Positions 1 to 5,335 of a stretch of DNA of 5,335 nucleotides are shown one piece after another. The stretch spans positions 1 to 5,335 of the forward strand of contig CAZQNW010000056.1 of the NCBI GenBank assembly GCA_964595035.1, in the 5' to 3' direction. This stretch comes from JAKASV01 sp964595035. GTDB taxonomy: Bacteria > Babelota > Babeliae > Babelales > Vermiphilaceae. A model generated the notes under the pieces. It had not been told where the DNA came from, did no database searches, and worked only from the letters and a program-made list of their open reading frames with translations. Both the position numbers and the translations under genes were made by a program. Position 1 is the stretch's first letter. The number at the start of each line of letters is the position of its first letter.

Positions 1-1146
1 TCAGGAATTATAACCAACAAAGGTGGCCGTACATGTCATGCTGCAATTGTGAGTCGTGAACTTGGAATTCAAGCTATCGTCGGCACTCATACTGCAACGG
101 AAATTATTGAATCGGGACAGACTATTACACTTGACTGTAGTCGCGGAGAAGTAGGCTACGTATATGACGGAGTGGTCCCATATACGCAAAGTAAGATTGC
201 TCTTAATACAAAACCTAATCTACCTGTTGATATCATGGTTAACATTGCCGATCCGGATAGTTCCTGGAAGACGAGTATGTTGCCTGTATCCGGAGTTGGG
301 CTTGCTCGTATGGAATTTATTATAACCAATAGTATAAAAATTCATCCGATGGCGCTCATTCATCCGGAACGCATTACTGATCAAAAAGTTATCGATGAGA
401 TTAATACGTTGACAGCAGCATATGCGGATAAAAAACAATTTTTTATTGAAGTTCTGGCTCGTGGCATTGGTATGATCGCAGCTGCATTTTATCCGCGTCC
501 GGTTATTGTGCGCTTATCTGATTTTAAGAGCAATGAATATCGTAATTTGATCGGCGGTCAGTATTTTGAACCGCGAGAAGAAAATCCTATGATCGGATTT
601 CGCGGTGCATGCCGTTATAACCATGAGATGTACAAAGAAGGGTTTGCTTTAGAATGCGCGGCACTTGCAATGGCACGTTGTACTATGGGGCTTAAAAATA
701 TAAAAGTTATGGTTCCTTTTGTGCGCACAACCAAGGAAGCGTGTTCTGTTATTCAAGCGCTCTGTGAACATGGTATTAAGCGAAGCGATGATGATCTTAA
801 ATGCATTATGATGTGTGAAGTTCCTTCTAATGTAATTTTAATTGATGAGTTCGCGCGTTATTTTGATGGATTTTCTATAGGCTCTAATGATCTAACACAA
901 CTTACCTTGGGTGTTGATCGTGATTCAGCTCTCTTGGCCGCTGAATTTGATGAGCGTGACCCCGCAGTTCTGCGCATGATGAAAATGGCAATTGCCGGTG
1001 CGCATGCTCATGATCGTTCTGTAGGCATATGTGGCCAGGCTCCATCAGATTATCCGGATATAGCTGAGTATCTCATTGATCTTGGTATTGATTCTATTTC
1101 GCTCAATCCGGATTCAGTGTTGCCCTTTGTCATGAAGTACATGTAA
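1..1146 (+). CDS. ppsA: Phosphoenolpyruvate synthase, C-terminal half (5' partial)
   Basis: Pyruvate, water dikinase: converts pyruvate, ATP and water to PEP, AMP and phosphate in the cytoplasm, feeding gluconeogenesis. The frame is open from base 1, so the start lies outside the window. The 381 visible residues begin in the phosphohistidine swivel domain, where GGRTCHAAI (residues 8-16) holds the phosphoryl-carrying His13. The PEP/pyruvate-binding barrel follows: GVGLARMEF (98-106), RPVIVRLSDFKSNEY (166-180), NPMIGFRGACRY (about 194-205), CEVPSN with the likely metal ligand Glu273, GSNDLTQL (294-301) with Asp297, and the catalytic Cys344 in GICGQAPSD. The wording EFIITNSIKIHPMALIHP and GFRGACRY fits PEP synthase rather than pyruvate phosphate dikinase. 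From the active His to the C-terminus the length matches the E. coli enzyme (about 790 residues in total), so the 3' end is intact. The gene converges on the neighbouring small-gene pair with no gap. Confidence 0.95.
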   Translation, partial: SGIITNKGGRTCHAAIVSRELGIQAIVGTHTATEIIESGQTITLDCSRGEVGYVYDGVVPYTQSKIALNTKPNLPVDIMVNIADPDSSWKTSMLPVSGVGLARMEFIITNSIKIHPMALIHPERITDQKVIDEINTLTAAYADKKQFFIEVLARGIGMIAAAFYPRPVIVRLSDFKSNEYRNLIGGQYFEPREENPMIGFRGACRYNHEMYKEGFALECAALAMARCTMGLKNIKVMVPFVRTTKEACSVIQALCEHGIKRSDDDLKCIMMCEVPSNVILIDEFARYFDGFSIGSNDLTQLTLGVDRDSALLAAEFDERDPAVLRMMKMAIAGAHAHDRSVGICGQAPSDYPDIAEYLIDLGIDSISLNPDSVLPFVMKYM

Positions 1147-1506
1147 TTAGCGTGCAATCTGCGTTGCGATTTTTTTGCGGAATATAGTAAGCTTATAGGT
1201 GTCTGTTATTGAAACAGGTTGTACTTCGTGTGAGATGTCTTGCTTGGTAATAATTATTAATGGTCTTGGTACACGATAATGTTTGCATACAGGACATTGG
1301 CCATGTCTGAGTGAGCATTTATATTTCGCACAGTAGCGTGAACATGGGCAGGAGCATGGGCCTCCATCCGCACCGGTCACGAGGTACATTCTTTTAGGAT
1401 CATGAAGATTTGCCAAATGATAACTGTTGTCCATACAGCCAAGTTCAGCTAATAAACTGCATGTTAACATACAGCTTAGACATAATGCTTTATTGATTGT
1501 TTTCAT
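1147..1506 (-). CDS. Small exported cysteine-rich protein (119 aa), function unknown
   Basis: I do not recognise a family. The N-terminus MKTINKALCLSCMLTCSLLAELGC looks like a Sec signal: two lysines, then a hydrophobic stretch to about residue 20. Cys24 follows Leu-Gly, so a lipoprotein is possible, but Glu at -3 is a poor lipobox. The mature part has a compact cysteine cluster: Cys51, 53, 55, 59, 64, 71 and 74, with His68 and His76 nearby. PCSCPC (50-55) and CPVCKHY (71-77) suggest metal binding or disulfide knotting. The C-terminal 40 residues are basic and have no cysteine. The start at 1506 is chosen because AAGGAG lies six bases upstream and the signal peptide begins there; an in-frame extension to 1629 has neither. 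Its first 17 bases overlap the end of the upstream small gene, so the two are probably co-transcribed and translationally coupled. Confidence 0.75.
   Translation of the reverse strand: MKTINKALCLSCMLTCSLLAELGCMDNSYHLANLHDPKRMYLVTGADGGPCSCPCSRYCAKYKCSLRHGQCPVCKHYRVPRPLIIITKQDISHEVQPVSITDTYKLTIFRKKIATQIAR
1153..1176 (+). terminator. Weak candidate intrinsic terminator for ppsA
   Basis: Just past the ppsA stop, TGCAA (1153-1157) can pair with TTGCG (1164-1168, including one G-U pair) around a six-base loop, followed almost at once by seven T residues (1170-1176). The stem is only four to five pairs. The site lies inside the 3' end of the opposing small gene. It is the only terminator-like element after ppsA, but it is weak. 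Confidence 0.3.
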
Positions 1507-1705
1507 GAATCTCTCCTTTATGGGTTTCAGTTGCGTTGTCTTGTAGTTTATTTTCTTCAGTTGATTGTTTTTTTGACGTATAGCATTCATCACTAAAAAA
1601 TGATGCGGATTGTTTTGTGACTCGGCCAACGCAGGTTGGACATGCCATACAACCTTGCGTCAATAAAATGGTAGCACAGTTTACCAGTATATAGAGTTTA
1701 TGCAT
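1490..1705 (-). CDS. Small exported protein with an N-terminal CxxCxxC motif (71 aa), function unknown
   Basis: No recognised family. The protein starts MHKLYILVNCATILLTQGC, a short basic-hydrophobic export signal ending at Gly18-Cys19. This resembles a lipoprotein signal, although Thr-Gln at -3/-2 is not a standard lipobox. Right after it come Cys19, Cys22 and Cys25 (CMACPTC). The remainder, to residue 71, is polar and rich in Lys, Glu, Thr and Asn, and looks disordered. Minus-strand AAGGGGG about seven bases before the ATG is a reasonable ribosome binding site. The stop codon lies 17 bases inside the next gene, which also encodes a signal peptide and cysteine clusters, so the two are probably one operon. 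The short length leaves some doubt, but the signal peptide, ribosome binding site and gene overlap all agree. Confidence 0.65.
   Translation of the reverse strand: MHKLYILVNCATILLTQGCMACPTCVGRVTKQSASFFSDECYTSKKQSTEENKLQDNATETHKGEIHENNQ
1513..1518 (-). promoter_or_regulatory. Shine-Dalgarno AAGGAG fixing the start at 1506
   Basis: On the minus strand AAGGAG lies six bases before the ATG at 1504-1506. It sits inside the coding sequence of the upstream small gene. It decides the start: the longer in-frame ORF to 1629 would put 41 non-signal residues ahead of the signal peptide. Confidence 0.75.
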
Positions 1706-1739
1706 GATTTTTCCCCCTTAATAGATTTCTTTCAGTTTT

Positions 1740-1769
1740 ATAGTAGCAGCATATTATCAAAATAATCAA
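1740..1769 (-). promoter_or_regulatory. Candidate promoter for the cysteine-rich gene pair
   Basis: Read on the minus strand: TTGATT (1764-1769), an 18-base spacer, and an extended -10 TGC-TACTAT with the hexamer at 1740-1745. The predicted transcript would start near 1733, giving a leader of roughly 28 bases before the ATG at 1705. The region is very AT-rich, so chance matches are expected. Confidence 0.35.
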
Positions 1770-1856
1770 TATTATTAAGTTATATTTTATACATTTTGTT
1801 AAATAGTAAATTATATAAGTTTATTCAGAAAAGAATTCATCATAAAGAGGTAGCAA

Positions 1857-1919
1857 ATGAATAAAATTGTTAAAATATATTTTATTGGTATAGTTTTATT
1901 TGTTGTTTTAGCAAGTTAA
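1857..1919 (+). CDS. 20-codon hydrophobic mini-ORF (leader peptide or signal-peptide remnant)
   Basis: The ORF encodes MNKIVKIYFIGIVLFVVLAS and then stops (TAA 1917-1919). It has two N-terminal lysines and a hydrophobic run ending in LAS, the shape of a Sec signal peptide. AAAGAGG ending at 1850 lies six bases before the ATG, a better ribosome binding site than any in front of the next gene, which starts 22 bases after this stop in another frame. It could be a leader that delivers ribosomes to the downstream gene, a small membrane peptide, or the stump of a decayed exported protein. The sequence alone does not separate these. I see no clear sigma-70-type promoter in 1706-1856 for this strand. 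Confidence 0.45.
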   Translation: MNKIVKIYFIGIVLFVVLAS

Positions 1920-1941
1920 TCCTAAATTTGTGAGCTTTTGC

Positions 1942-2604
1942 ATGACTATCACTAAAAATTTTTCAATCTTAGCGTTTCTGTCGGGTTTTTTATTGTTCAA
2001 TTCAATGCGAGCAGAATCGTATGGGCCTGAACTCGCTTCTCAATGGACCCAAAATAAAGTACATGAGTTTTTGGAATATTTTGGTGTAAAAGATGCCGAA
2101 TCTATTCCGGTATTTAAGATGAAAAATTCCATTGATAAGTTTGCAGTGAGGTGTGGCCTTGTTTCTTGGATTTCAATTAATGAAGATCTCTGGATAAATA
2201 ATCCTTCAATAAAAACAGAAGAAGATATATTGGCTATCCTTGCTGTTGCAGCCGCTACCCATACATTGTTGAGGCGTGAGGTGGGATATATTTTAAAATA
2301 TGTCGCGCTATCAGCGCTTCCTGTTCCTGTAACTAATATTTTTTTAGCTTGGCTTAATCGTCAGTCATGTGCTCAGGATTGTTCCTTGTGCCGCAAGTTT
2401 TGTATCTTCTTGGTTTCTAATGTGGCTGCGGTCATTTGCTCCAAAAAGATCTTTGCATATTCTGTGGATAAAAAAATAGGTCCATGTTTTATGCATATTA
2501 TGCGGGAAGCCGTAGCAAAAGCTGTTGACATGTTCATTGAATATAAAGATTTCAATGCTGCAGAGGCGTGTCTGAATTTGTTAAAACCTAGCAATACTGT
2601 TTAG
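1942..2604 (+). CDS. Secreted M48-peptidase-like protein with a degraded zinc site (220 aa)
   Basis: The start MTITKNFSILAFLSGFLLFNSMRA is a typical Sec signal, with probable cleavage after Ala24. The ATG at 1942 is preferred: an in-frame GTG at 1930 adds only four residues and has no ribosome binding site. The ATG itself has just a weak GTGAG upstream, so coupling to the mini-ORF is plausible. The mature protein follows the outline of M48 zinc peptidases: a beta-hairpin-like GLVSWISINEDLW (72-84), an acidic EEDILAIL (93-100), then AVAAATH (101-107) where HExxH would be expected, so only the last His (107) would remain. A membrane-leaning segment spans about 115-137. Cys143, 147, 150 and 154 form a cluster. 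The closing helix REAVAKAVDMFIEYKDFNAAEA resembles the M48 EADxxA helix without its acidic ligand. I infer a catalytically dead homologue; the family link is by eye. Confidence 0.7.
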   Translation: MTITKNFSILAFLSGFLLFNSMRAESYGPELASQWTQNKVHEFLEYFGVKDAESIPVFKMKNSIDKFAVRCGLVSWISINEDLWINNPSIKTEEDILAILAVAAATHTLLRREVGYILKYVALSALPVPVTNIFLAWLNRQSCAQDCSLCRKFCIFLVSNVAAVICSKKIFAYSVDKKIGPCFMHIMREAVAKAVDMFIEYKDFNAAEACLNLLKPSNTV

Positions 2605-2638
2605 TTCAGGTTTAATCCTTTAGCGTATTGCTAGGTTT
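2584..2638. terminator. 14-bp perfect inverted repeat, probable bidirectional terminator
   Basis: AAACCTAGCAATAC (2584-2597) is perfectly complementary to GTATTGCTAGGTTT (2625-2638) across a 27-base loop. It sits where two convergent genes meet, with its left arm inside the last codons of the gene ending at 2604. On the plus strand the stem ends in TTT then GT; on the minus strand it is followed by TTTT then AAC. The U-tracts are short, but stem length and position support a terminator shared by both genes. Confidence 0.65.
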
Positions 2639-2647
2639 GTATAGCTG

Positions 2648-4492
2648 TTACTTAGATGTACTGAGTTCATGCGGTTGCATAGTTCTACTGCCGTTTCTAT
2701 AAATTGTTATTCCTTTTAAGCCTTTGCGATAGGCTTGGCATAAAATTTCAAGAATATCTTGTTCGCTAGCTGAATGAGCTACATTAATGGTTTTCGAAAT
2801 AGATTCATCGATAACTTCTTGTAAAGACTCAATCATAGCTAAATGTTCTTCGGGAGAAAGTTCTGAAGCGGTTTTAAAAACATCGCGAATGTGTTTTGGA
2901 ATTTCAGGTATATTTCCAATGCCGCCGCAAGATAATATTTTGTCTCTAAGTTCTGGGCTCATGAGGCCGGCATCCTTCAGTACTTTCTCTAGAGTGGTAT
3001 TAAGTTCACGAGAACCTGAACTCGTTGTAACTAAGGAAAATAGTGGTTCTATTGACCAAGATGCATCAATAAGGACAGCGCTTCTACCTGTTGGGGGTAG
3101 GGCAATTGTTGAGGCATTTCGTAAAAGTTTGGTTTCTCTTATCGTATTTGCTAGTTCTTGCCACATCTGAAGAGAGACTGATTTAGTGGCGATTCTTCCA
3201 GATTGTTGTTCTATATATCCGGGGATTTCATTATATCGACAACCATGTTCCAAGTACATTGCCCCGAATGATCCTCTGGTTTTTGCCAGTTCATGCGATG
3301 CTACTTTTGAATGGTAATTAATAAAGGCAACAATATCTTGAGCAAGTGTCCTTGCTTCAGGGTCTGCGTAAGAAAAGCCGCAAGATACTAAAAGATCTGC
3401 AAGTCCACAGATTCCTATGCCAATTTTACGCTTTGCACGCATAATTTCTTTTTGTTCTTCAAATGCATAACAGTCAATACTTATTTCCAAGGCATTATCA
3501 AGTGCTCTTACGAGTAATTGGGTCGTTTTTTTCAAAGTATCAAAATCAAAGATTATCTGTTGACCTTCTTTTTTTATGAAAAACTTTGATACATTAATGT
3601 AACCAAATTGACAACTTTCTCCAGCAGCTAAGCCAACTTCTCCACATGGAGCTACTGCAAGATACGTTCCTATTGCAGGAGTCGGATTTCCTTGATTGAT
3701 GCGATCTAAAAAAATAATACCTGGGTCTCCGCATATGTAAGCACTATGAGCTATTTTTTCCAAAAGGTATTTAGCGCTGACAATTTTTCCATTGCTTAAT
3801 TGGTAGATATCATTAGAAAAATAGGCCTTCATAAATTTATCATCTATATTGACGGAAATATTAAATTTCCATTCTTCACCACTGGTATTAACCTGAATTT
3901 TTGCGTCAATAAATTCTTCAATTTTAGGGTGATTTATCGATAAAACAGCAATATTGCCTACAGGTCGATCTTCTCTGTCGCTCTTAGCTCCATCAACAGC
4001 GATTTTATTCAGAGCTCTTAAAATTGAAACCGGGTTTTCGCACTGATCAAGATTAAAGCCGGTACCCATTCCATCTTCGTGTAGTCGCTCAACATTTGTT
4101 TTGATTTTTGCCATATCGGCTCTTAAATCGACTACAGGAACGGTACAAGCAGAAAGAGGTTTGTCATAATAACGACCTGCGTTAGTTAAAATAGGGGTAC
4201 TCATAACGCAATACCCTTCATCCAACATTTTGCCGAAATCACACGAAAGTCGTTGAATTTCACTTTTGTCCGTATTAAATTTTGATTCAACTGAAAATAG
4301 CGCTGTAACGACACGTTCCATCATTTCTTGAGGGGTTTCGCTAGAAGAAATTATTTTGCCGCTTTTTAATAGATTTTTTGCAGCATGTGTTGGATTATAG
4401 GTTGAACGATACGGTATTTTTTCTGCAGCACCATACATAGTGCATAATACTATTAAAGAAAAAGATGCTAACATTAAAACTGTTTTTTTCAT
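2648..4492 (-). CDS. nrdJ: Class II (B12-dependent type) ribonucleotide reductase with an N-terminal signal peptide
   Basis: Ribonucleotide reductases make deoxyribonucleotides by radical chemistry. The 614 residues carry the class II barrel motifs in order: TPILTNAGR (99-107), SACTVP with redox Cys116, GMGTGF (141-146), REDRPVGNIAVLSINHP (173-189), NISVNIDDKFM (211-221), GDPGIIFLDRINQGNPTP (255-272), APCGEVGL with radical Cys283 and Glu285, GESCQFGYINV with redox Cys294, RKIGIGICGLADLL (355-368), LPPTGRSAVLIDASWSIEPL (465-484), SKTINVAHSAS (566-576) and GLKGITIYRNGS (591-602). The Cys283-Cys294 spacing of 11 is the class II pattern as I recall it for the Thermotoga enzyme. No ATP cone is seen. 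Two oddities: Ala281 replaces the usual Asn of NPCGE, and the protein ends soon after YRNGSR without the usual C-terminal cysteine pair. The N-terminus MKKTVLMLASFSLIVLCTMYGAA is a Sec-type signal, followed directly by the domain. TAAGGA six bases upstream supports this start. No R2 (NrdB) partner is in the window. Confidence 0.9.
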   Translation of the reverse strand: MKKTVLMLASFSLIVLCTMYGAAEKIPYRSTYNPTHAAKNLLKSGKIISSSETPQEMMERVVTALFSVESKFNTDKSEIQRLSCDFGKMLDEGYCVMSTPILTNAGRYYDKPLSACTVPVVDLRADMAKIKTNVERLHEDGMGTGFNLDQCENPVSILRALNKIAVDGAKSDREDRPVGNIAVLSINHPKIEEFIDAKIQVNTSGEEWKFNISVNIDDKFMKAYFSNDIYQLSNGKIVSAKYLLEKIAHSAYICGDPGIIFLDRINQGNPTPAIGTYLAVAPCGEVGLAAGESCQFGYINVSKFFIKKEGQQIIFDFDTLKKTTQLLVRALDNALEISIDCYAFEEQKEIMRAKRKIGIGICGLADLLVSCGFSYADPEARTLAQDIVAFINYHSKVASHELAKTRGSFGAMYLEHGCRYNEIPGYIEQQSGRIATKSVSLQMWQELANTIRETKLLRNASTIALPPTGRSAVLIDASWSIEPLFSLVTTSSGSRELNTTLEKVLKDAGLMSPELRDKILSCGGIGNIPEIPKHIRDVFKTASELSPEEHLAMIESLQEVIDESISKTINVAHSASEQDILEILCQAYRKGLKGITIYRNGSRTMQPHELSTSK

Positions 4493-4498
4493 ACAAAA

Positions 4499-4504
4499 TC
4501 CTTA
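4499..4504 (-). promoter_or_regulatory. Shine-Dalgarno TAAGGA fixing the signal-peptide start of the reductase
   Basis: Minus-strand TAAGGA lies six bases before the ATG at 4490-4492. The internal methionine codon that would give a cytoplasmic form without the signal (Met19, codon 4436-4438) is preceded only by T/A-rich bases with no purine-rich site. Translation therefore most likely includes the signal peptide. Confidence 0.75.
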
Positions 4505-4582
4505 TTGTTTTAGGCTATAATATTACAAATATATGCTATTAAATAATAATATTATTTATGTACTGTGAATGTTTATACTGCA

Positions 4583-4611
4583 ATTTTATTATAAAATGCT
4601 ATATTTGTCAA
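4583..4611 (-). promoter_or_regulatory. Candidate sigma-70-type promoter for the reductase gene
   Basis: Read on the minus strand: a perfect TTGACA (4606-4611), a 17-base spacer and TAAAAT (4583-4588; five of six to consensus). Transcription would begin near 4576, giving a leader of about 85 bases. This is the best promoter match in the window, though AT-rich -10 hexamers are common by chance. Confidence 0.5.
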
Positions 4612-4733
4612 TATTAATATAACAAATGTTCGGTTATTTATTGCGTATGAAATACTTTGGTTCACATATTGCCAAGTTCTTTATCGTAGTTTGAATATAG
4701 TACAATCTGCCTATTCATCTTGATAATGATCTA

Positions 4734-4763
4734 TTGTATTAAGTATGCATAGCTTTTTAAAAT
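4734..4763 (+). promoter_or_regulatory. Candidate promoter for the right-end secreted gene
   Basis: TTGTAT (4734-4739), an 18-base spacer and TAAAAT (4758-4763), the same -10 hexamer as the divergent reductase promoter. Transcription would begin near 4770, about 36 bases before the ATG. The -35 matches consensus at only three positions. An alternative -10, TACAAT at 4701-4706, has no good -35. Confidence 0.3.
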
Positions 4764-4805
4764 ACATTAAAAACATCTTTACAATTTTTATATGGGAGGC
4801 CATAC

Positions 4806-5335
4806 ATGAAGTCACGCGTATACCTTATACTGAGTTTTTTATGTTGTGTTAACGTGAGTTATGCCGGCGAATTTTATTTCAATGATCTTAATACAGAGCT
4901 ATCTCATACAGCATATGACATCAATAATGATTGCTATGTGTATATGCCGGATGATCTAGATACTGATTGTGCGATAGCGCTTGATGTATATACTCATGAT
5001 GGCATACAGTATATATATAGAACTGTTAAGCCTCACGCATATACAAAGAGTAAACCTGATGCGGCAGTACAAGCGGCGCGTGAACGGGCAACGCAGCGTG
5101 CGAGCACATATCTGCAAGGTGTCCTTTATTATAATCCAATGAGTCCATTCTTTTTGAATGATGGTTCTATTCAGGTACCTGCATCACTGAGGAATTTGCC
5201 TATACCTGTTGTGCAATTGTGTGTATTACAACAACGTGAACCCGGCACCTGTGGGTCGCGTAGCGTTACGAACGCTTTGGCGTTGGAGGAACTTGTGAGC
5301 AAAGGGTTGCCGATAACATCTAAAAATATTCAATA
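4806..5335 (+). CDS. Secreted protein with a cysteine-peptidase-like nucleophile motif (3' partial)
   Basis: The frame stays open to the window edge, giving 176 residues. MKSRVYLILSFLCCVNVSYA is a Sec signal, with cleavage likely after Ala20 (Ser at -3, Ala at -1). GGGAGG six bases before the ATG is a strong ribosome binding site. Residues 21-80 are rich in Asp, Tyr and Thr and look like a small beta domain. Residues 84-103 form a charged helix (KPDAAVQAARERATQRAS). QQREPGTCGSRSVTNALALE (142-161) resembles the nucleophile helix of papain-fold peptidases: Gln143 six residues before Cys149, then Gly150 and Asn156-Ala157, as in papain, Josephin or C48/SENP-type enzymes. The catalytic His and Asp/Asn cannot be placed, since in most of these families they would lie beyond the window. 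Fold and function are inferences; the gene and its export are well supported. Confidence 0.8.
   Translation, partial: MKSRVYLILSFLCCVNVSYAGEFYFNDLNTELSHTAYDINNDCYVYMPDDLDTDCAIALDVYTHDGIQYIYRTVKPHAYTKSKPDAAVQAARERATQRASTYLQGVLYYNPMSPFFLNDGSIQVPASLRNLPIPVVQLCVLQQREPGTCGSRSVTNALALEELVSKGLPITSKNIQ

Larger units (their letters stand above)
4493..4805. other. AT-rich divergent intergenic region
   Basis: This 313-base stretch separates two genes transcribed away from each other. It holds their ribosome binding sites and candidate promoters. A 12-bp perfect palindrome, AATAATATTATT, lies at 4545-4556, downstream of the candidate reductase promoter and so within its leader; in such AT-rich DNA it may be chance. 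I see no ORF with a credible start, no tRNA and no compact structured RNA. Confidence 0.7.

Noticed and set aside
220..438. Minus-strand ORF inside ppsA, and a similar one at 1-189
   Set aside because: Both lie antisense to conserved PEP synthase sequence and show no domain or ribosome site.
1..1146. Pyruvate phosphate dikinase as the identity of the first gene
   Set aside because: The motif wording and C-terminal length match PEP synthase better than PPDK.
1507..1629. In-frame N-terminal extension of the 119-residue cysteine-rich protein
   Set aside because: It would place 41 polar residues before an obvious signal peptide, overlaps most of the upstream small gene, and the internal ATG has a strong ribosome binding site.
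2373..2594. Minus-strand ORF opposite the M48-like gene
   Set aside because: Shadow of a gene with a signal peptide and family-like layout; no independent support.
2787..3170. Plus-strand ORF of 127 codons inside the reductase gene
   Set aside because: It is antisense to strongly conserved reductase motifs, lacks a recognisable domain and is a frame shadow.
4545..4556. 12-bp palindrome AATAATATTATT as an operator
   Set aside because: Pure A/T in a very AT-rich spacer; expected by chance and not repeated in a regular pattern.
4493..4582. Cobalamin riboswitch or NrdR boxes upstream of the reductase
   Set aside because: The predicted leader of about 85 bases is too short and AT-rich for a B12 riboswitch, and no pair of NrdR-like palindromes at the usual spacing is visible; only partial matches such as GCTATATTTG occur.

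Overview
The window reads as AT-rich chromosomal DNA from a Gram-negative, probably host-associated bacterium. Small secreted cysteine-rich proteins, a degraded M48-type protease and a secreted cysteine-peptidase-like protein beside core metabolism resemble the gene content of Candidatus Dependentiae (TM6). That placement is an inference from style of content, not from a marker gene.

Layout, left to right. (1) Positions 1-1146, + strand: the C-terminal half of phosphoenolpyruvate synthase (ppsA), cut by the window edge. (2) Positions 1147-1705, - strand: two overlapping small genes for exported cysteine-rich proteins, whose last stop codon abuts the ppsA stop with no gap. (3) Positions 1706-1856: an AT-rich spacer with a candidate promoter for the small-gene pair. 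(4) Positions 1857-2604, + strand: a 20-codon hydrophobic mini-ORF with a good ribosome binding site, then a secreted protein of 220 residues that looks like an M48 peptidase with its zinc site lost. (5) Positions 2584-2638: a 14-bp perfect inverted repeat between two convergent genes, probably a shared terminator. (6) Positions 2648-4492, - strand: a class II (adenosylcobalamin-type) ribonucleotide reductase that begins with a Sec-type signal peptide. (7) Positions 4493-4805: an AT-rich divergent promoter region. (8) From 4806 to the window end, + strand: the first 176 codons of a secreted protein with a cysteine-peptidase-like nucleophile motif.

The genes do not form one pathway. Every complete gene here, plus the partial one at the right end, begins with a hydrophobic export signal; only the truncated ppsA cannot be assessed. 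The most surprising case is the ribonucleotide reductase, normally a strictly cytoplasmic enzyme. It keeps the three core active-site cysteines but carries Ala where the usual Asn-Pro-Cys-Gly-Glu motif has Asn, and it ends without the usual C-terminal cysteine pair. Whether it is a working exported enzyme, a repurposed protein or a lineage oddity is the main question raised by this window.
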